Part shown: in pieces, positions 11,116 through 21,967 of the stretch
Layout: each line of letters starts with the position of its first letter
Position numbering within the stretch: position 1 is the stretch's first letter
Source: Aplidium turbinatum
Taxonomy: Eukaryota > Chordata > Ascidiacea > Aplousobranchia > Polyclinidae
NCBI GenBank assembly: GCA_918807975.1
Contig: OU964928.1
Coordinates: 2,542,001-2,606,000, forward strand
Reading direction: 5' to 3'
Length of the DNA: 64,000 nucleotides
The notes under the pieces: generated by a model
The model's input: only the letters and a program-made list of their open reading frames with translations
The model's database searches: none
What the model was told of the DNA's origin: nothing
Translations under genes and position numbers: made by a program

Positions 11116-14100
11116 CTAGTTAGATGCAGCCGCATCTGCTTGTTTCCTGATAGAGTTTGGTGCTTTGGGGGATTTCTGTCTCTTGTACATATTCAGTAAC
11201 ATTGCCCGCAATGCTGAACTGCAAAACAACATTAAAATAATTGGTTCTATTATGGAAGATGAATAAAAAAAATTATCTTTTAGAATGTTTTCAGAGCAGC
11301 TAATACAACACGCGGGAGACTTTTAAAAATGTAGTACCTTGAACACATTTAAGACGAATTAGTTAATATTTTAGCGAGGCGAGATTAGTTTTGCTAAATA
11401 TTTATACTATGTTATTTAGTAAAATTCATATTCACATGTTGCAATTATATGAAAAATTATATTCTTCTGTGCTATTTACAGCGGTAAGAACAAATGGGTG
11501 TTTATTTTTCATGAATGACCTTCACTTTAGTGTAGAACCTTTTTCGCTCCATTGAAATCTTTTCACAAAAATGACGGTTTGCCATGCAAGTTACTTGAGC
11601 TGAACTTTAAAGAGACTTTTCCAATTTAAGGAACCACAGTATAAGAATATCCCAACTCACCGAATTCCTGGGAGACATCCAGACAAGAGAAAAGGACAAA
11701 TCCAGCAGTAAGCAAAGGGTACGCAGAGGCATCCGTTACCCAGAAGCATACTGGGGTTGGAATGGGACAGATAGTCAAACAGCAATAGAGCCATGACAGG
11801 AGCTGTGCTGACTACGAACAAGACCGTGATCCATATCAGATAGCGGAGACTGTTCAAGGTACGACCCTGGGAGAAGATGTTATGGTGATGTCACAATGCA
11901 CAAAAAGCTATCTTATACACCACGTACTTTTTCTTTACAGCATTCAACCGAAATTCAAGCCAAAACTAATCTACTTTTTTGCAAAAAGTGCATTTTTAAA
12001 TTTTTTAAAAACACTTGAAAACGCAAAGACAACAACTTGTGAGATTTTTTTAAAGTAACGCCCAGTCAAAACATTCAACTGTTATTTGGAAATTACACGT
12101 GACAAACATAATTAGTTTCGTTCTGACTGAGGCCGCCATAGAAGATTAGCATTTTTCCTTGCTGTTGCTCATTTCTCAAATTTCTTTCAAAAGCGACGAA
12201 ACTTAAAGAATTCTTACCAAGACTTGATGAGACTTGACCAAAGAATTGTGACGTGGACTCTTGACGTATACTATTGCGTCATCGACGTCAGAACTGTGTG
12301 ACGTAGTATCTTTTTCTATTTCCAGAGGAGCTGATGTGCTGCATCGTGACACCCTGAAATGATTAGAAGTTGTGAAAGTACTATTTACAATTTTGGTCAA
12401 GAGGTGACTTTCTTCAACCGTAAATAGATAAAACCAAACAACCACACGGCATTTAACATAATACATTAAAGTGAACATAAACTATAAACTACGAACGTTT
12501 TCGGCCATACACATGTTAGCCCTTTTCAATTAACGGAAAATAACTGATTTTACATATACATAATGTAGATGATGTAAAATCAGTTATTTTTCATCACTTG
12601 AAAAGGGCTAACATGTGTATGGCCGAAAACGTTCGTAGTTTAAAGTACGTTTTCCTAACAAAGATTAGTAGGCTCGGTGGCCATGGTAGGCTACATAACT
12701 TTTGCACTCGATGTGAGAGCTAAACCTTAACGACTATAAATGTCTTAAAGACTATAAACCCCCACCGGTTTTTGCAGAAAATGAAATGGCGTTTTGTGTC
12801 ACGAATGGCTTTCCACAAAACAGCTATGACGGTTATGACGCAACACAGCCACGCGATGACGCCAACAAGCAGCCAGTCATAGCGCATTGGAGGCCAGACT
12901 CGGGAGCATTGACGCTCTTTAGGTAAGTCCAATTCCGACTTGTGGTAGCACCCTGTGAGATCACAGACAAAGGTTTGTTTGAAGTCACTGTTGCATAATT
13001 GTTTGAACGACGCGGCAAAGAAAACAATGTCACAAACAAACTGCATGAACTTTTATACAACAATGCAGTCGAGCATGTTTGCACTGCGTCTATGGTGGTG
13101 AATTATCTTTGTTACGCCACACCTATAAACCTTTAAACACAGTGGGGTAACCAAAGGGGAAGGCTTCTGATCTTGGGCGCCTTATTAGGAACACTAAGTT
13201 GATTGTTTTAAAGTTCAAAATTATCGATAAAGCATCATGCCTTACACTTCACCAGGAGCGCAAAATTTGTATCTGGGGCTGGAAACCTCGCTTGTATATG
13301 TTTCCCACCTGACAGGCAGTTGCAGAATGTGGCACAACTCCAACCCAAGGGTGCACTCAAAACGTAACAGAACGGAAGAAGCCACATCGCAAAGATGAGA
13401 AGCCATGCTCGACGATGACGTCGTTTCCGGTCAAAGCGAGACAACATCCGGGTTAGTTTGCGTCCATGGTTTGGTGAACAATCATTGTTTGTGGTCAGCT
13501 CCAAAGCACGGGACCCGAAAAGCAATGGACCGTGAGTGGTATCCTTAATGGCGGAAACCAGCACTCCAATGTTTGCGCACATCACTAGGAACATTGCTGT
13601 CAGCATCGCTCTGAAATGCAAAAAAAAGTTCATGTTTTTATTGCTATGGCAAGGAAATGAAAAAGCTTTGAACCACATAACCTACAATAAGACAGTAAAC
13701 TTATTAACAGCATAATTCAAAAACAAATTGGTTATTTGATCATAATCAGCTGGACAAAACGGATATAGAAATCTCTGCATAAGCGGTCGCTCATTGGGAG
13801 ACGTGCCTGTGGCAGACGGCGAACAACGTTTTATTAAATTTTTGACAAGATAGGCTACATCAATGGATATCCAAAAACTTTTCGGGACACTGCACAACAC
13901 CGGGAAAGCTGGTGAAGATTACGAGCTCAGCATTTGGTTTGTCGAAAGCAAACACTCTCCTCCATAAACCTCTAATTATGCCACTGGGAGCAAGCCTGTT
14001 ATTGTGAACATAATGAACACTATTTCAAAAGAAATGGTGTCATTATGTAGAGAAACATATAGTTGATTGGATGGTCTAAATAGCTAGGGCGGAAGCTACA

Positions 14101-14759
14101 CCATTATGGTTAGCGAATCGCAACTGCTCGCTGCACTAGTGAGTGCTGAGGCTTGTGCTGATAGCCGGGAAGGACGCCCCTTTCTTCACAATTGCAAAAG
14201 AAGTTATGTTTTGCAATATCTTCAAGCATGGTAAACACCACGCTGGTTTAAAATTATATCAATGTTTGCTAAAACGAAATAAAAAAAAAAGTTTCAATGA
14301 TGTGGGATTGAACAAGTATTCCAGATATAATAAAAGTTTAAATGAAACAACGAAAATTGTTTGGTTATAATAATAGTCTGAATGATTTTCCTACCTGTAA
14401 AACGCCCACCAGATCCTGATATCGTCTCTGATCATGCCATGTCTATTCGCATCTTTGTAGCTGTCCAAGGCCAGGTATAAGTTGAGAATTTGATAAAGAG
14501 ACAGCAATGAAAAAATGACGTTTGTCAATAAAGTGTTTCCCACGTGATAATAGACGTTGTTCTGACGTAACTTGTGACGATTCAATATCAAAGCTACAAG
14601 AGTGATGACGTTAATAAAGATGGACACAGTTGGGAGGATTGAGAAAACGAGGAAGGTGGAAGTTCTTCTGTCTTGGCATTCTTCAGTTGTATTCACCCAA
14701 ACTGATGTAGAACTTGAATTTAACGGAAAGAGAGACACACCAATCGTAGTCAATTCCAT
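11116..14759 (-). CDS. Atypical S1P/LPA-like (MECA-type) rhodopsin GPCR, six exons, 432 aa
   Basis: Exons in transcript order: 14759-14395, 13610-13309, 12952-12766, 12353-12218, 11866-11661, 11218-11116. Every junction is GT-AG and all phases match; total 1299 nt including TAG. ATG at 14757-14759 has an in-frame TAA four codons upstream. Expected to be a plasma-membrane receptor. Exon 1 gives an NSSSTSVWVN glycosylatable N-terminus, TM1 and TM2 (NVYYHVGNTLLTNVIFSLL). Exon 2 gives TM3 and TM4 ending APLGWSC. Exon 3 gives extracellular loop 2 with CSRVWPPMRYDWLL and TM5. Exon 4 is intracellular loop 3, rich in Ser/Thr. Exon 5 gives TM6-TM7, and exon 6 helix 8 and a short tail. The LGWxC and CSxxxP pattern before TM5 is that of S1P/LPA receptors. 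The usual switches are altered: DRY is replaced by IKD or similar, CWxP by STAP, and NPxxY by CPFLL. Ligand unknown. Intron 3 carries a foldback element and intron 1 carries repeat R1. Confidence 0.88.
12386..12646. repeat. Long foldback element FB, copy 2, inside intron 3 of the receptor
   Basis: A near-perfect palindrome with arms of about 70 bases (12484-12551 and 12576-12643) contains ctacgaacgttttcggccat, then the ttagcccttttca block and ataactgattttacat next to the loop. An unpaired outer arm (gaccaagcaaccacacggc-type sequence) precedes it at about 12386-12480. It makes up more than half of the 412-nt intron and begins about 30 nt from the exon 4 acceptor. Confidence 0.88.
14121..14195 (+). 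repeat. Dispersed repeat R1, uninterrupted copy
   Basis: The unit runs from caactgctcgctgcactagt through tgctgatagccgggaagg to cctttcttcaca. It serves as the empty-site reference for the MITE inserted into the copy at 3151-3590. It lies in intron 1 of the minus-strand receptor. Confidence 0.65.
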
Positions 14760-15454
14760 AATGTCGACTTAGCAGCAAACCTTTCTTTACAAAAATATTG
14801 ATATCTTATTAGACTTTCATCTTGTACTAAATAAAAGGCATGCACTCATACAGCCTATATTTTACATCTCATTTCACTTTCAAGAAATTAAATTTATTCT
14901 TAGATTGGTATTGTTTGTCTGCATCTATTTCTTTAGTTGAATTATTTTAGCTTCGCACATTGATGCCTTGTACATCATGGTAGTGCAGTGGTCTGCAGTT
15001 TTTGCTTTGTAATTTTACACTTGTTTACAGCAGATAGTCTCATTCTTATAACAGCCTGTTGGGAAGTGTCAGCTTATAAACATAAAGCAAGGTCTAAATA
15101 GCTTGTCAGGCCAATTCATCTACAGTATGAGCAACTCAATTAACCCTAATCTAGCACTTCCTGATGAGCGTGCTGTGACACCTTCATTCTATTTTCCTCG
15201 TTAGCTTTTACTTGTTTATTCTACAATTTCCAGTTACGCAAACATGCTCTTGTGGCTTGTTTTAGTGATGAACTATTATGAGGTGAGTTGTTCCATGTAT
15301 TTTATTTTTTATTTTTTTAGAAATTGAAAAGGTCGAGGCCTATTTTCAGCCATTAAACGATGTCATATTTACGTTGCTTCAAGGTCAGAAGCATGTTGAA
15401 ACTTTGTCGGTAAGTTGTGCTCTCTGGGCAGGAGAGCGTCTGACTGAGAAGACC
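14760..15454. other. 5' flank of the minus-strand receptor gene
   Basis: This holds the presumed promoter and 5' untranslated region of the S1P-like receptor. I see no convincing TATA box or other named element and no further gene. Confidence 0.4.
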
Positions 15455-15526
15455 GGCTCGATGGTTTAGTGGCTAATGTGTCCATCTCTGAACCGGTAGG
15501 AAGGGGTTCGATACCCTGTCGGGTCA
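15455..15526 (+). repeat. tRNA-like sequence, probably a SINE head or tRNA pseudogene
   Basis: A 72-nt stretch with an A-box-like tggtttagtgg and a B-box ggttcgatacc, and outer strands ggctcga/tcgggtc that can pair over seven bases if two G-U pairs are allowed. The D and anticodon stems fold poorly, so a working tRNA is unlikely. Confidence 0.45.
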
Positions 15527-15896
15527 TACCAAAGACTTTTTAAATGTAGTACTGAATCTTATTTCTGCTGGGCACTAGGCAAAAAGGGGAGATTTATGAT
15601 AATAACGTACTCAGTTGCGCCTCTATGCGTCTGCTCTGACGCAGTTAGCGCTGAGGAGCAACGCATCTATGCGATGGATGCAGCGTTTTTTTAAAGCACA
15701 CATTGTTATTATTAAGAAACAAATGGTGCAGTGGACCATCTAAAACATAAGTAACTTCACCCACCATCTTATTACATGTTGGAATCAACGCGTAGTCTTT
15801 CTGTGATCCATTGCTTACACAGTAAAATTGCCATGTACGTTTTATCTCTCTCAGAGGTAAGGTGTAGCCAGGTCGTTATATTAAAATATAAAGATG
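15527..15896. other. Spacer or SINE body
   Basis: The sequence after the tRNA-like head has a CG-rich patch near 15613-15682 (gcgcctctatgcgtctgctc) and may be the body of the same SINE. No second copy is seen in the window to define it. Confidence 0.3.
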
Positions 15897-16119
15897 GTCC
15901 CATACTTGATTTAAGTGCCGACACTTGTATGAGAAGATAAGGTTCTCATTGTACTAAGCCTTCGGCACTAAGGAAATTAGGGTGGCTAGCTCCTTTCTGT
16001 CGGCCGCCTTTCCTACAGCAATTATGTCCACCCACTTTATTACACCCTGGGTAGAGGTGAGGGGTGCTTTCAACAACCAGCTGAAGCCTGGAGTCGAACC
16101 AGGTTCGCCATCCCACCAC
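15897..16119 (-). mobile_element. SINE1 (tRNA-derived), copy 1
   Basis: On the minus strand it begins ggtgggatggcgaacctgg (tRNA head with an internal deletion), continues with ggttcgactcc, the agctggttgttgaaagcacc body, gcggccgacagaaaggagc and a tail ending gtatgggacc. Other copies lie at 17458, 21968, 25722, 26380 and 26748. Confidence 0.8.
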
Positions 16120-16628
16120 TCGGTTATATAAAGGGGTACTTAATTCGCAAGGAGAAGGTAAAAACCTAAAAATATAAGCATAAATTGAAAACACATTTGT
16201 TAAATCAATCACTGTTGTTTTTACAAGGAGAAAATCGGCGCCAATTGAAAGAAATGTTAAACTTTTTTGGGTATTTATAACATGATGACAAGAAGTATTT
16301 AAAATTTTCAAATATCTTTTTTAACTTCTTTCAACACTTTTGTGCGTTTGGAACATAGAAATGTGACAATTTATGGAAGTGAATATCTTATCCTTTATCA
16401 TACCCTTTCCGATATATTGTGTGAAACGACTGTGTGAACCGGCATCTATAAACTTTAACCTTCATTGCATCAAAGAGCATTCTAATTTTTTAAAGATTGG
16501 ATTACTTTTGAAATCGTTTTTGTTTAATTTTTGATCACATACAGTAAACTATAAATTGCTTGAACTTTCAGTTGTAAATATCATGGCATTAGTTGATAAA
16601 GAAATATCGGCTTAGTCATAGTCACACA

Positions 16629-16718
16629 CCCAGACAGCAAAATCCGCCATTTTTTTACATTGATTTAACGTCTGCAGACGTTGATTCAATGTAAAAATGA
16701 CGGATTTTGCTGTCTGGG
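16629..16718. repeat. Short palindrome element P1, copy 1 (near perfect)
   Basis: A 90-bp inverted repeat: cccagacagcaaaatccgcc at the left and ggattttgctgtctggg at the right, with tgattcaatgt-type arms around a central cgtctgcagacg. The two halves match at nearly every position. Related copies are at 19017, 20510, 21150, 21711, 22252 and 58442. Confidence 0.9.
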
Positions 16719-16782
16719 ACAACCCTTCAAATGGGGAAATATGATATAACTTTCGACAAAACAAGGTAGGCTACAATTAGTG

Positions 16783-17020
16783 CACTGGTGCTGGTTCGAC
16801 TCTCGGGATGTGCTCTTGAGCACGTTAAGGACTGCTGCTCTCTTTTCAGCGGCATCGAGTGAATGAAGTAATTCGCAAACAACAATCGGAAACTTTACTC
16901 TGTTAAATTCGGTGACCGGGCCTAGTGGTTCAAAGCCTCTACAGTCTACAGGTATGCAAAACTGCCAGGAATCCTAAAGAAGCTTTCCCAGTCCGAGAAT
17001 AAAGATTTCTACAATCTATA
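16783..17020 (+). mobile_element. SINE2 (tRNA-derived), copy 1
   Basis: The B-box region ctggttcgactctcggg is followed by the SINE2 body: ttcagcggca, tgaatg, aacaacaatcggaaacttt, cggtgaccggg, aaagcctctacagt, and a gtccgagaataaaga tail. The promoter-proximal half of the tRNA head is missing. Confidence 0.8.
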
Positions 17021-17457
17021 AAACTTTTCTGGAAGGCAGCCCTCCAAACTCCTGTTAAAAATTAGCTCGTTGGTCTGTTTCTCTACCTCATACATACATT
17101 TTGCAATGCTTCAACAAGCTTGTCTCTAAACCTACTTCTACTTTGTTGGCATACCATAGATACTTTAAAAATGGTTAGCTGTGTCTCTACACGCTGCTCT
17201 TATGATACGCAACTGCGTGTATAGTTTAAAAAATATATATATCTTCACAAACTGTCGTGAAGCATTAAGCCCGAATAGCCCACTTTAATTACAGAAAAGT
17301 TAAAAAAAAGCAAAAATTATCAAATGTATTATTGACAAACAACACAACTTGGTACTTTTCCAAACTATTCCACAAGCATAAGTTTAAACAATAATCCAGT
17401 GATTTTGCACATACACTCACATGCAATTTGCATGCAGCCCTGGCGACACTCCACTTG

Positions 17458-17722
17458 CGGTGGGATGGCGCAACGGATAAGACGTTGGCTTTCCAATTAT
17501 GCAACCTGGTTCGACTCCCGGTTTCAGCTGGTTGTTGAAAACACCGTTCACCTCTACCCAGGGTGTAATAAATTGGGTGAGCGTAGTTGCTGAAGTAAAG
17601 GCGGCCGAGAGAAAGGAACTGGCCACCCTACTTTCCTTAGTGTCGAAGGCTTAGTACTGTACAATGAGAACTTTATCTTCTCATACCAGACACGTGAATC
17701 AAGTATGGGACCCTTTACCTTT
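17458..17722 (+). mobile_element. SINE1 (tRNA-derived), copy 2, full head
   Basis: The tRNA-like head reads ggtgggatggcgcaacggat, then aagacgttggctttcc and ggttcgactcccgg, resembling a tRNA-Arg with A and B boxes. The body (agctggttgttgaaaacacc, cccagggtgtaataaattgg, gcggccgagagaaaggaact) ends with atcaagtatgggaccc. This is the most complete SINE1 copy and defines the family. Confidence 0.85.
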
Positions 17723-18003
17723 ACTTACCTGACGGAACTAATATTCTGTGCTTGTGACAGGTCGTTCATATAGGGATGGAAAGCGGCATTCGGGCTCGAT
17801 TACTGTCTGGTTTCATGTCAAAAGCCATCACCACAATTGCAGCGAACAACAAAGTGTTTGTTTCTCATGTGAGCCGTGGATCGGCAACTAGAAGTTACCC
17901 CCAAGCACCACTTCCCAGCTTGCTTCCTGTAAATAACTTCATGCGCTTCTACTGTCAGCGGTAGAGTTTATGATTAAATTTTGAAGTAACTTGGTGAACG
18001 ACA
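17723..18003. other. Spacer
   Basis: No supported feature. The small open frame starting at 17776 has no motif. Confidence 0.5.
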
Positions 18004-18165
18004 GAGCTTTTGGTAGAGAGTTTGTCTGGTTGTATCATGACCATGCAAAGCCGAATACCGTCACCAGACTTGACATATTTACGTTTATCTAACAATCAAA
18101 GAAAAAACTACATTAAAACAAATTTGATATCGAACGTTTTTAACACCTATGGTGTCCTTGTCAGA
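18004..18165 (+). repeat. F3-family repeat, copy 2
   Basis: It begins agcttttggtagagagtttg and continues with tcatgaccatgcaaagccga, aligned with the foldback at 9988-10350. The inverted partner arm is missing. The open frame over it (18010-18327) is not a gene. Confidence 0.55.
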
Positions 18166-18339
18166 AATAACAATTACTGTATACTTGATTTCATTTTTAG
18201 TGCCGATGCAGTGTCAAGGCAAATCAATAAGGCCACAGTCTCCTCCAACAACTTAGCGCTAGCTGCATTCTTGCTCCCTTTTTGTTCCATTGGTGGCACA
18301 ATTTATGACGCTGATGATTCAACGTAATTGAAACGTGCA

Positions 18340-18520
18340 CAGTGCCACCCTGATACCAATTAACTAATTTACTGTGCCTCAGCTCACGAGCATGCGGCTA
18401 CATCTTTGGCAAGCCACTTAGTGACACACCTAAAGGTGGACACGGATTGGCTTCCTTGCCTTCCCACCAACTTAATCTAAATCTTCAACTATCGGCATTA
18501 GCCTGAATACAAGAAAAAAT
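18340..18520 (+). mobile_element. SINE4 body, copy 1
   Basis: Shares with 26451-26671 the order gctcacgagcatgcggct, ggcaagccacttagtgacac, ctaaaggtggacacgg, ttggcttccttgccttccc and aatcttcaac. Only the body is present; the tRNA-like head is absent or too diverged. Confidence 0.65.
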
Positions 18521-19749
18521 AAGATGATAATTTGCCACATATGCATGTATTAATAAAATCACCTGCAACTTTTCTGCAATGTCTTGTTTATAAACCGCTG
18601 TTATAATAAATAAACAATGTTTGCATAGTAACAAGCTAATCACTAATCAGACTATGCTCTCAAAATAGTCATGTCACCTTGGCACTTCTGCTTAAAGTAC
18701 AGTAGCTGTAACTAGAAAATTTCGCTTACTTTACTATTACGTCACCTGGTTACAATTTATTTTAATCTCTTTAATGTAACATAAGCTGATTTGTCCAAGC
18801 TGCTTTTTATGGTTCATCCGACTACCTCGAGTTAATTGCCTAATTTTTTTAGGCATTCACTAACAACGAAAGAGATCCGATTTGCCTCACAACTTTTCAT
18901 AAATCTAATTCGATACGACAGGTATAAAATAAAAATAATTATACACTTTAAGGGCATTTAGGGATTATTTTTCAATTTAAAGCATAGCTTACTGTACCAA
19001 TATTGTGATCAACATACCCAGTCAGCAAATCAGTTTTTTTTTTTAATTCAACGTCTGCAGATCTTGAATCAAAGCAAAAATTTCTGTAATTTCCTAGCGA
19101 AAGAATTGTTTTATTTCAAATTTAACTCTATTGTTACATCAAACCGTTTAACTACAACCTATAGATATCTAGATTTGATGATTACAGTCAAATGCACATT
19201 ATGCGTCGCAAAAAAATCATTATTGCACCACAGAAAACGCAAAAGTAACCAAAAAAAAAGTTAAATTTGTCATTTTTTTCTGGGAGCTGTTGTGAATTGC
19301 CTTTAAACTTGCCTCTAATCTCCCAAACCAACCAAATAAATCATTTGAACTAAAACTTTGCATTATTTTTTTTCTGCAAATTTTTGTCTTGTCAGAATTC
19401 TCGTGCCCTCCAACTATTTTTCTAAATCCGCTACTACAAGTAAGTTGATTTGAATCTCATTTTTGTCACACCGATCAATTTGACTAATTGTTCCTAAAAA
19501 CAACAAACATGCTTATCCAGAGGAAAAGATTCAATAGATTGCTTTGATGAAAACAGTCTACTTGTAGTCTGTGAAGACCCACGGCCAATAATTTAGCGAC
19601 CCCTGCGTTAGAAACTGTTCAAAACCATATAAAATTGCTTGTGTTCCAAAATTTAATTTTATTATTGTTACTAAAAGACACATTTATTTAGGCGGTGTTT
19701 CTTTATCAGGAAATTGTAATAAGTTTGCACTGTGGATGTCTGCTGTTCC
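18521..19749. other. Gene-poor spacer
   Basis: No supported gene. It contains the decayed palindrome P1 copy at 19017-19085 and otherwise AT-rich unique sequence. Confidence 0.5.
19017..19085. repeat. Palindrome element P1, decayed copy
   Basis: cccagtcagcaaatcag, an expanded T run, then attcaacgtctgcagat and gaatcaa. The left half is recognisable; the right half is mostly lost. Confidence 0.6.
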
Positions 19750-19805
19750 TGTTAGCTTCGGTAGAGAGTTTGCTTTGTTGTACCATAGACATACAATGTC
19801 TGTCC
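19750..19805 (+). repeat. F3-family repeat, short copy
   Basis: agcttcggtagagagtttgc followed by ttgttgtaccatagacatac, matching the start of the copies at 9988 and 18004. The body is truncated. Confidence 0.5.
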
Positions 19806-20077
19806 CTCTTATGCGGGCTAACCTTTTTTTCAAATTGACTTTAAGTTGTGAATCCCTGATCTACGGCTTATTCATCGTCTGAACACTTTAGAACAAAATC
19901 CAAAATATGAATAAGGATAAGGACCTTCTGATGAACCTCTTTTTACGGTGAAACAAGCTGTCGAAGATTTAGAGACTAATAACTATATTTGATTTAAAGA
20001 AACAGATGTTTGATAATTGTAATACGTTGCTTACCAGGATGTTCTCTCAGCTTTGATATACTTACATCATAGCACAG

Positions 20078-20350
20078 AATGTGAGCTGCTGTCAATCTAG
20101 TGCAACTAGAGTGTCATCCAACCTCAATTGCAAAGGAAGTTGCAGCTGTGGCATGTTTGTGAACATCCATTTTTACTTGCCGGGCTATTTTTGCGCGCCT
20201 TATTGTGACACAAGTCCACAGAGCGATCTTTGTTCAAGCGATCGGTCGAAGTGCATGCACTTCCTTCACCTGAATGGCGTGACAAACGCTTCCCGAAGAG
20301 GGAAACGCGTCGATGATGCGGCGTTCACGTTTACGCGATGCCGCTATTAA
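20078..20350 (+). CDS. Cysteine-rich open frame, possible orphan last exon
   Basis: A 90-codon frame with ten cysteines (SCCQ, NCKGSCSC, YFCAPYC, DLC, KC, TRC), ending at TAA and followed by an A-rich run. There is no in-frame ATG near the start, but an acceptor-like cacag at 20073-20077 could open it in phase 0. Its GC content and CG count are higher than in the neighbouring intergenic DNA. It could be the last exon of a secreted cysteine-rich peptide; a dibasic RRGKR site is present. No family is recognised and no upstream exon was found, so it could equally be chance. Confidence 0.22.
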   Translation, partial: NVSCCQSSATRVSSNLNCKGSCSCGMFVNIHFYLPGYFCAPYCDTSPQSDLCSSDRSKCMHFLHLNGVTNASRRGKRVDDAAFTFTRCRY

Positions 20351-20398
20351 AAAAAATGAGTTTTAACGAACTGTTCCAGATACACAAAAACTGTTTGT

Positions 20399-20439
20399 TC
20401 CCAGCCACAAATTAGTTGTGAACTGATTTGTGGCTGGGT
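20399..20439. repeat. Small hairpin
   Basis: cccagccacaaat and atttgtggctggg form a 13-bp perfect stem around a 14-nt loop. It resembles the ends of palindrome P1 but is shorter. Confidence 0.6.
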
Positions 20440-20509
20440 TTGCACTTTCGAGGACCACTCTCTTGTAGATGCAGGTATTTGCCAGATTCGCGCCTTCAGT
20501 ACAAACTTT

Positions 20510-20589
20510 CCAGACAGCAAATCAAGCGTTTTTTACATTGACTCGACGTCTTCCGACGAATATTAAATACGGTTGATTTGGTGTCTGAG
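20510..20589. repeat. Palindrome element P1, copy
   Basis: ccagacagcaaatcaagcg, a tacattgactcgacgtct core and a diverged right arm ending tgatttggtgtctgag. Confidence 0.7.
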
Positions 20590-20796
20590 ATTGGCATCTA
20601 AACTTTACGATTGAAAGCTTTCGCTTAAAGTTGTCTTATTGGTCTAGCCTAGCCTATCTAATAGACTATTTATCAACTCATTTTAGTTTTTGAGTGAATC
20701 TATTATCCAGAGACCAAACGGTCCTAGCGATCAAACGTGACATGGGTCAAGATTACATGGAGTAGGTTTCGAAGAACGGGTTGGTGAAAATATGTC

Positions 20797-21097
20797 CGCC
20801 CCGTTAGCTCAGTGGTTACGTGCCCTGCTCAAGATCACGCTGCACTGGTTCGACTCTCGGGGTGTGCGTTTGAACAACGCATTTCAGGACTGCTCTCCAT
20901 TCAGCGGCAGCTAGTGAATGGAATAATTCCCCGGCAACAACACTTTAACAATCGGAAAATTTCACTATGCCAATCTCGGTAACCGGCCCTGGGTCAAAAG
21001 CCTCTACAAGTCTACAAGTATGCGAAACTACCTGTATTAACCTATCAAGGCTTTGTCAGTCCGAGGATAAAGAATCAAAACCAAACCAAAATAAATT
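20797..21097 (+). mobile_element. SINE2 (tRNA-derived), full copy with head
   Basis: The head ccccgttagctcagtggtta carries an A box, and ctggttcgactctcgggg a B box. The body continues ttcagcggcagctagtgaat, aattccccggcaacaac, ctcggtaaccggccc and aaaagcctctacaag, ending with a gtccgaggataaaga tail. This copy defines the family seen also at 16783, 25185, 39294/40810, 41258, 41556 and 48422. Confidence 0.88.
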
Positions 21098-21149
21098 GGT
21101 CGTGGTTGTTTATTTAGCAAAAAACTGCCCATTGTCTACAACTAGATAC

Positions 21150-21236
21150 TCAACAAAAATGGATCTTTTTCATTGATTCAACGTTTGCAGACGTTAAATC
21201 AATGCAAAAAAGACCCACTCAATTTTACTGGTTGGG
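21150..21236. repeat. Palindrome element P1, variant copy
   Basis: The arms ttcattgattcaacgt and acgttaaatcaatg surround the ttgcaga centre. The outer arms diverge from the family (aaaaatggatc/gaccca). Confidence 0.6.
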
Positions 21237-21394
21237 GCGCATGCTGCTGCGGTCATGGTTCATGATTTTATTCAGTTGATGACATCATTTGCATGATGTT
21301 CTCCTATAGGCTAAATTTATGTCAAACTTATAAATTATCCTTGGTACATAATCTAGACACAAAAATGCGGCGCCATTTTAATTCTCTAAGTTTA

Positions 21395-21505
21395 ATTTAG
21401 AGCCTCATCCATCAAATCCAGGAGCAGACAAGTTTAAGGGTTTGCACTAAATCCAGTTTTAAATTATCATCAAATCCTACATCAAATCCAGGAGCACTCA
21501 AGGTT
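21395..21505. repeat. Partly repeated AT-rich stretch
   Basis: The phrase catcaaatccaggagca occurs twice (about 21410 and 21480), with tgcactaaatccag between. A small local duplication with no coding sense. Confidence 0.4.
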
Positions 21506-21710
21506 GCAATTTGATCATGAACGTTTTAAGTGCATTTTTGAAACGTTTTTGTCGGAATTTTGTAGGCTGCTTAGAAATCTTCTCGTTTTGAATTGGCTTC
21601 AACAACCTACAATTCCCAAATTATTTAGTTATTTTGAAAAGATAATTTTAAAAACAGGAAATACTCACTGGCAATTGAGTCAATGTCTACCCCGGGACGA
21701 AGAAAGCTTT

Positions 21711-21788
21711 CCAGAGAGCAAATTAGCCATTTTTGTCTGCAGACGTTGAATCAATGTACAGTATTATAATGACTGATTTGCTGTCTGT
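21711..21788. repeat. Palindrome element P1, copy with shortened left arm
   Basis: ccagagagcaaattagccat, then tgtctgcagacgttgaatca and the right arm actgatttgctgtctg. Confidence 0.7.
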
Positions 21789-21967
21789 TTTGGAGTTTCC
21801 CTGTAACAAAATCGATATTTTTTAATCCGGGTCATCAAGAGGTCGGCATGGAACTACAAAACAGGGCGTAGCGAAAAAGTGCAACATGTCAGAAAAAATT
21901 TCGTTTTCGTTTCATCAAAAATATTTAAACGTTGAATTAATGTAGAAAAAAAAAGTAGGCTAATGGT

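Noticed and set aside
15455-15526. Functional tRNA gene
   Set aside because: A and B boxes and an acceptor stem are present, but the D and anticodon stems do not pair properly. A SINE head or pseudogene is more likely.
18010-18327. Plus-strand gene of 105 codons
   Set aside because: Its first half overlaps the F3 repeat, and the rest has no motif and no splice partners.
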